A DNA stretch of 64,000 nt from Coccinella septempunctata (taxonomy: Eukaryota; Arthropoda; Insecta; Coleoptera; Coccinellidae): the NCBI RefSeq assembly GCF_907165205.1, contig NC_058190.1, forward strand, positions 35,057,345 through 35,121,344, read 5' to 3'. Positions 58,604 through 64,000 of the stretch are shown in pieces. Each line of letters opens with the position of its first letter. Position 1 is the first letter of the stretch. A model generated the notes under the pieces. The model made no database searches. It was not told the DNA's origin and worked only from the letters and a program-made list of their open reading frames with translations. The position numbers and the translations under genes are program-made.

Positions 58604-60389
58604 TATGATTCTCGATCGATATTGGAAATAGAAAAAAATAATACACTTTTTCATGGAAGAGGAAAGTCAAGATATCATCATATTATAAGACATACGGTTT
58701 TTACAAGATCTTTCATTTAAGGTAGATATTACACACTTGTCGAACTCAAAGAAGAAATTCCAAGGACCACGTCCAATTTTAACAGATATGCATGATTATA
58801 TCAAGACTTTCAAGTATAAGACACTGCTATGGGAAAAACAGTTTCACAGTTTCCAAATTGTAGGAAGTATCTGGAAAGTTGAAAAGTATATCATATAAAT
58901 AGGAATATTCGGATAAAATGGGAAGGTGTTTGGCAGAATTTGAAAACCGTTTTCAAGATATTAAGTCCCAAGAAAACAATTTTTCTCTCTACTGTCCTTC
59001 CCACTATCGATAGTGTTTGTAGATTCGAATTTTTATGTGTTTGCCTGTTCAACTTAAAAAACGAGAAAATTTGCATCCAAAATCCTTTCAATGTTTGGAA
59101 GTACCAACGTAAGTGTTTATTTTCTTTGATGACAGAAAACAAATCTCACGCAAGATCGCGATTAACGGACTAACAATAGAACGAACACCTCAAATAGTCA
59201 AAGATATAAAGGACAAAAGATGTCAAATATCTGGTAAAAAAATTTAGTATTTTTATTTTTTTTTATTCAATAAATATACCTGTTTTACAAATCCACTTTT
59301 TTGGTCAATATTCGTTCTTCTCCTTATTCTCATCTCCTCAAGGTTTGTTAAGATTTGCAGATCTTTGAGATAAGGCTTTCCGGCCCACTTAGTCTACGGT
59401 CTTTATGGTTTTGGCGGTTCTTTTGGTTTTGGCGCACCTGTACCATTGAGTTTGACATGGCTGTCTTAAAGAGTTGTATAGGCTGGTTGGCCCTTTAGAA
59501 CTTAGAAATAGCCACGAGGATGCACAGGAGTGCAAATTCCGTAGAATTTAATCACGAAGAGTTGAAGATAAGAAGAATGACGTAACTTCTAGATCGCCAT
59601 ATTACTCGTTTGGCACTACATGACCGATACAAGGGTAATAGCAGACGAATGGTTTGCAGAGCATGCAACTTTAGCTTGAAGCGAAGAACGGCAAAATTGG
59701 GACCTTGAGTAGAATAACATTACAATCTTATTCAACATAATGATCTCTCTGATGGACCTGATTCCGATTCATAAATAAATATACTCGGAATAGTCATTAT
59801 TCAAAATTTTTCAAAAGAACTTCTACAATCTGCTGATTTACGCTAATTCTGATTACGCGTAGTTATTCCATTCCTAAAAGCTAATTTGCGTAGGTTATTT
59901 TCGATTTCATTCGTCATTCCCTGCAGTTATACAGATAATTTTTTATTTGATACAAAATTGCTGACGCAATTTGCTTCAAGCAAGGTATACGTAGAAAAGT
60001 GGATAATGTCTGACCATTTTCAATGATTTTTGTTCTACTGTGATTATCTTTTTGAGATATAAAAAACTATAACTTGAAGAGAATGATATTTTCAATTATT
60101 GTGAAACATATTTGTTGAAGATATTGTCCAACATTGTCCAAAAGTTACCAAAAATGTACAAATTGTACACGAATATAGGTTTGACACAACATCATAAAAA
60201 TATAGCCGTAACATAAACAGTGCAGATCTCTAAAGAGGTCTATGAAGGTTGATTCTCACTATACGTTCCGTATCCTTTCCATATCCATATATCATGTCAT
60301 GCATAAATATATCATCTCTTTTCCATATCCACACTCTACAGTCTACACCACATTCTATCCAACATGTTTTCTACGGAAAGGAAATGATA
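58604..60389. other. no gene recognised
   Basis: The opposing frames at 58891-59173 mirror each other and lack domains. A further stretch (59340-59720) has moderate complexity but no open frame. Confidence 0.35.
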
Positions 60390-60394
60390 GATAT

Positions 60395-61275
60395 AGATAG
60401 ATAAATAGATAGATAGATAGATATTTATTCATCCTTTGAGACATAAGATTTATGTATAGGACAAGTCAAAATTTATACATTACAATATTTGGACATACAT
60501 GCTCATTTATTGAGTCAACATTTTTTAAAGATATAACAATAATAATCATGGACACTATAAAAACACTGTTTTAATAACAAATCCTTAACTACCATTTTGA
60601 ATTTATTTTTTTGAAGACATTGTATGTAACGAGGAAGGTGATTAAAAAGTTTGACACCTTGATAAAATGGAGACATTTCGAATTTCGCAGTTTTATGCAT
60701 AGGGAAATATAATTGGTCTTTTTTTCTCGTATTATGAGAATGGAAACTAGAGAGTTTTACAATACTGTCCTCATTTTCTTTCACATACATAAGATACCTG
60801 AAAATGAACAAGGAGACCAGAGTAAAAATACCATTTTCTTTGAAGATGGGCCTGCAAGAGGAACGCGGATGAAGGTTAAAAATCAAACGGAGTATTCGTT
60901 CCTGAATAATAAAAACTCTGTTTCGGAAGAGTTACCCCATAGCAGGATATTATAAGTCAGTTGGCTATACACTAAGCAATAGTAGATGTTAATCATAGAT
61001 GTTAATGGAAGGGTGTTCCTCACTCTATACTTAATGCAAAATAGGAATTATTGAGTTTTTTGCAAACGACATCGATTTGCGTATGCCATTTCAAGTGTCT
61101 ATTAATATGGATACCTAGAAACTTACTGTGGCTTTTAGCTGTGATAATTGTATCCAGGCAACGAACAACAAATTTGTCATCATTGAAGCTGGACAAACTA
61201 AAATGAATGCATTCTGTTTTATCAACGTTCATTCTTTCATTCTAATCCGGTTCCTAAGACACTATTCATCGAAAC
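60395..61275 (-). mobile_element. second copy of the CR1/Jockey-like LINE, 3' fragment, decayed
   Basis: Minus-strand relative of the fragment at 19467-20190, reaching further 5'. The frame 61232-61020 encodes MNVDKTECIHFSLSSF, then SKFLGIHINRHLKWHTQIDV and VCKKLNNSYFALS, the end of the reverse-transcriptase domain. The downstream frame 60886-60515 has MIFNLHPRSSCRPIF and YQGVKLFNHLPRYIQCL. Frameshifts and stops separate the parts. The 3' end (GTCCTATACATAAATC on the minus strand) is followed by a GATA microsatellite at 60395-60422. Confidence 0.85.
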
Positions 61276-61336
61276 TTTGCACAAGTAATTCATCGTCAAA
61301 ATCTCATTTTTCTTCTGATAACAGCTTTCTTGAAAA

Positions 61337-61640
61337 GAGCAAAACGAGAGCAAAACGCAGGTATCCCACAAGCTAGGGTGAAAAAAAAAATGTTTTTCTC
61401 CTCCAGAAACTCGTAAAGTATAAATGAGCAAAACGAACGGACTGGTGAGCAAAACGGAGCAAAACGAGAGCTTTCGAATGATACCAATATTGGAAAGATC
61501 CGTTGAGGTGCCCTGCTGGTGTAATATTACACCAGCAGGGCACTTTGAATCGTCTACAGCTCATTGTATATAGGTGAGCAAAATAAACTGAGTGGTGAGC
61601 AAAACGGAGCAAAATGAGAGCAAAACGAGGGCATAGAAAT
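61337..61640. repeat. clustered GAGCAAAACG motifs around a perfect palindrome
   Basis: GAGCAAAACG or close variants occur at least eight times between 61337 and 61630, in pairs such as GAGCAAAACGGAGCAAAACG. GGTGAGCAAAACGGAGC appears in two longer direct copies (from ~61444 and ~61592). Between them, 61509-61544 is a perfect 36-bp palindrome with arms GTGCCCTGCTGGTGTAAT. Confidence 0.7.
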
Positions 61641-61741
61641 CGTAAAAATTCTTCGAGGTGCCCAGCTAGTGTAATGCCGCTACGGTTGTCACCATTCTTT
61701 GTTTCTATGAAAAAGAGCTCGGAAATGTGTCATTCGTTTTC

Positions 61742-61801
61742 TTCTAGCTGCTGTAGTTCTCGAGATCCCTTCAGTAGGCAACAAATTTTGCCCGCCCTGT
61801 A
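61742..61801. repeat. lone end of the 43529-45002 foldback family
   Basis: CTAGCTGCTGTAGTTCTCGA and TCGAGATCCCTTCAGTAGGC, ending TTTTGCCCGCCCTGTA, match the right end of the long-armed element (45002). Confidence 0.7.
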
Positions 61802-61869
61802 CCTACTATTCAAAATAGGTACTTTTAGTAATGTGTCCATTCCTTGGAAATGGAATTTAGTCTAACTAC

Positions 61870-62074
61870 GGCCCTGCCCCTTTCCGGCTTTCCAGGACGG
61901 GAGCATCGTACCCGTCCGTGCCGCTTCGTCCCGGTAGGCACGTAGGCAGTTACTCGTCAGTCACCGATCCGAGATATTTCACGTTCGGTTTACGATAGCT
62001 CCATTTCCATAGGTTGTCTATGGCCATTCCGACCGACGTGGATGTAATCAAGGTTGGTCGAAATGTTTCCGCAG
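61870..62074 (+). promoter_or_regulatory. G+C-rich putative promoter / 5' UTR of third MADF gene
   Basis: A sharp rise in G+C and CpG (GGACGGGAGCATCGTACCCG, CCGTGCCGCTTCGTCCCGG). TCAGT within CTCGTCAGTCACC (near 61955) resembles the arthropod initiator TCAGT. No TATA box seen. Ends at the ATG of the MADF exon. Confidence 0.45.
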
Positions 62075-62219
62075 ATGGAGAAAGCACTGGACGACGTGAA
62101 ACTTATACGGTGCGTTAAAAACAGACCTGCACTCTACGACCCATCACACGTCAAGTACATGGACTTGTACTATAAAAATGGTCTGTGGAACGAAATCTCA
62201 GAGGAACTGAAGGTTGACA
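62075..62219 (+). CDS. third MADF-domain gene, first exon only
   Basis: Begins MEKALDDVKLIRCVKNRPAL (an in-frame ATG lies four codons upstream at 62063). It carries the N-terminal half of a MADF domain: LIRCVKNRPALYDPSHVKYM, then LYYKNGLWNEISEELKVD, ending GACA|GTAAGT. The break falls close to where the split MADF gene at 41199 has its intron, so the second half is expected in a following exon. I found no such exon in the remaining 1.8 kb, so it probably lies outside the window. The G+C-rich start region supports a real gene. Confidence 0.75.
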
Positions 62220-62503
62220 GTAAGTATTCGATTTTTTTCACATTTATAAATCGATTGTTTATTTTTCTCTGATTGTGAGAAGCGACAGTTCTAATTTTCG
62301 GATCACAGGAAGGTTTTATAATTATGTTAACGCAGGACCGGCCGTAGGCAATTTTTGGTATGTTTTAGCTCGCCGACAAAAGTTTCTCGGTTCAAAAACA
62401 AATCGTATGACTAGCTTTTGAGATACATGGTGAGAAAGATAAAAACTGAGACTTTATGCTAAGAATTAAATAATTGAGAGAATTGACAAAATGAAAATGC
62501 CTA

Positions 62504-62672
62504 TACAGGGTGTAAATGAATATGTAGTTGTCAAACTGGTGAGCATTAGTAAGTCAGCATGTATCTTGGTTACGAAGAATGGTAGACCCATAAAATACGG
62601 GTTATTTAGAAGCACCTCGGTGTCACCCATTAACCATATACCCTGATGAATTTCCCATTGAATCACCCTGTA
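62504..62672. mobile_element. TACAGGGTG MITE in the third MADF gene's intron
   Basis: Starts TACAGGGTGTAAATGAATAT and ends TTGAATCACCCTGTA; 169 bp with TA at each end. Confidence 0.65.
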
Positions 62673-63404
62673 TTTTTCATAATGATTTTTCTGATAATAA
62701 TTCAGGAAAATTGACATTATTTTTTCATCCATGTTCGAACAGGGGAATGTTAAACCATTGTTTCAAAGTTCGGATAAGTGGGCATGTTGATATGTATGAT
62801 GTATACTCCATTTACTTTTATTTTAACACTCGGTTGGGCCATGGAAATTTGACACATTTCACTTTGTACAGTACGAAAATGTGAGGCTATGACGCTTGTC
62901 AAAACATTTTTGGGTTTTAAATCAACGCTATGTTGCCCGTTCTACGTAAAAGTTTCTATTATTACGTATTTTATAACAATGTCGAATTTCTTCGGAAAAT
63001 ATGTGACTAACATAATTGAGTTTATACAAACTGATTGAAGGCATACCAAATCCAGTTATTTGCATGGAAAATACAAGAGATCAGCATAATATCATAGCAT
63101 GCACTAGCTTGAGGAGGGTTAATGTTCGTTTTCTTCTTTGGCTAAAGTTTGAATACGTTACATCAGTTGTTGATTTCAAAAATATCAACCCGAAGTTGGG
63201 GATGGGCATCTCCCGAAGGAATTAACAGATAATTACAAGAATGTTAAATTCTTCAACAAAAATCATTTTGCATGAATATAAGTAAAAGGAATTAAAGGAA
63301 GTTTCAAATCAAGATGGACTTCACCTTTGAACAAAAATTTCACTTGAATAAACAATTAACAGGACAACTGGCGCGTATTTGTGGGTGTTCATCTTAATAC
63401 ATTG
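62673..63404. other. no gene recognised
   Basis: Presumably intron of the third MADF gene. The plus frame 63016-63225 has no domain. Confidence 0.35.
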
Positions 63405-63500
63405 ATATAATAATAATAATTAGGTATATTTATTGGTACCTCAAGACATTTACAATGTATAGGACAAGTCAAATGAAAAATAGAAAAATCAATTTTAGGG
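63405..63500 (-). mobile_element. third LINE 3' tail
   Basis: ATAATAATAATAATTAGGTA, then TATTTATTGGTACCTCAAGA and CATTTACAATGTATAGGACA, match the 3' ends at 19467 and 60400 in the same orientation. No coding part is recognisable beyond it. Confidence 0.65.
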
Positions 63501-64000
63501 AACTTATTCTACGATGACATTAACCGAAAATCCTGTAGTAAACTTTTCGCATTAATTCGCTTAAACATAAAATTCTCATATGCCACCACTTTTTTGGGTC
63601 TCCCAATAGAAGGAAATTCTTTGTCATCCTCTTCATTCACAATCTTTCTGATTGTGGAAATATTCAGCTGAAATATAAGTCGTTTAGATTCAGATGAAAC
63701 ATTATTTAACGTATTGTGGATTTTAGAATATCAGGGTATAACTATTTGAATGAGCGGACCTGAATTCTAAATAGCACTTCCTGAAACCAAAGATTATAGA
63801 GTAGAAAGATAGGAAACGAAGCGACTAAAGTGATGTGAGCGCCATGAAACCCTGTCTCTTTTTTCAATCACTTTCGGCATTTTCGTAATAAAAATTGATA
63901 TTAGTTGTGGCAACGGCGTTATGACATTAACGACATTTCATGAGTGCCAACTTTACTCCGTTCTAGTTAGAAAAACTTGAGGAAATTATTTCATGGCCAA
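63501..64000. other. no gene recognised
   Basis: Contains the dispersed segment AAAGATTATAGAGTAGAAAG (near 63789) shared with 28195. Minus-strand text around 63540-63660 (TTTTTGGGTCTCCC on plus) may belong to a longer frame but is not convincing. Confidence 0.3.

Noticed and set aside
58891..59173. Opposing 83- and 77-codon frames
   Set aside because: No domain; the frames mirror each other and are rich in Phe and Lys, as expected of AT-rich DNA.
61337..61640. Repeated GAGCAAAACG as a possible CRISPR array
   Set aside because: The repeats are too short and irregular, spacers vary widely, and the sequence is eukaryotic.

Overview
The window reads as nuclear DNA of an insect, probably a beetle (a guess from overall character, not a proof). 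It is AT-rich. Genes are split into small exons with GT/AG introns and AATAAA poly(A) signals. Several MADF-domain genes are present, and mobile-element remains are dense: mariner, a microsatellite-tailed non-LTR retrotransposon, a Penelope-like element, hAT and PIF/Harbinger-type MITEs, and many foldback elements ending in TACAGGGTG-like termini. I see no prokaryotic, organellar or viral gene organisation, no rRNA or tRNA gene and no CRISPR array.

Layout. 0.7-1.2 kb: a small unrecognised two-exon minus-strand gene. 4.97-7.54 kb: the last four coding exons of the PHAF1/UPF0183 (C16orf70) autophagy factor on the plus strand, with foldback elements in its introns. 9.49-10.46 kb: a complete three-exon dysbindin gene (BLOC-1 subunit) on the minus strand. 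10.8-11.7 kb: a divergent pair of short unrecognised genes, each followed by AATAAA. 14.7-16.4 kb: the 3' exons of a Gln/Ser/Pro-rich protein whose coding sequence is clearly richer in G+C than its surroundings. 16.9-30 kb: mostly transposon-derived (mariner copy A, a LINE nested in a foldback, a Foldback-like element with iterated arms, a decayed THAP gene). 30.5-33.8 kb: an intact two-exon MADF/BESS-like gene (minus) with a Harbinger-like scrap in its intron. 34.1-37.5 kb: a foldback that seems to hold mariner copy B and the GIY-YIG end of a Penelope-like element followed by a hammerhead-ribozyme-like core. 41.2-45.9 kb: a second MADF-BESS gene whose first exon is broken by a 172-bp MITE. 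49-56 kb: long hairpins, a double palindrome and a CpG-rich tandem duplication. 57.4-58.6 kb: mariner copy C. 60.4-61.3 kb: a second LINE fragment. 62.1 kb: first exon of a third MADF gene that runs off the window. 63.4 kb: a third LINE tail.

The host genes do not form a pathway together. Dysbindin acts in BLOC-1 (lysosome-related organelle and synaptic traffic), PHAF1 in autophagy, and the MADF genes are predicted DNA-binding regulators of a family expanded in insects, some of it derived from PIF/Harbinger transposons. The most interesting signals are the MITE-split MADF exon, the ribozyme-like core downstream of the Penelope endonuclease, the nested insertions with readable target-site duplications, and the inverted iterated arms at 22.9-23.7 kb. 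All calls come from reading the sequence by eye; no database search was run.
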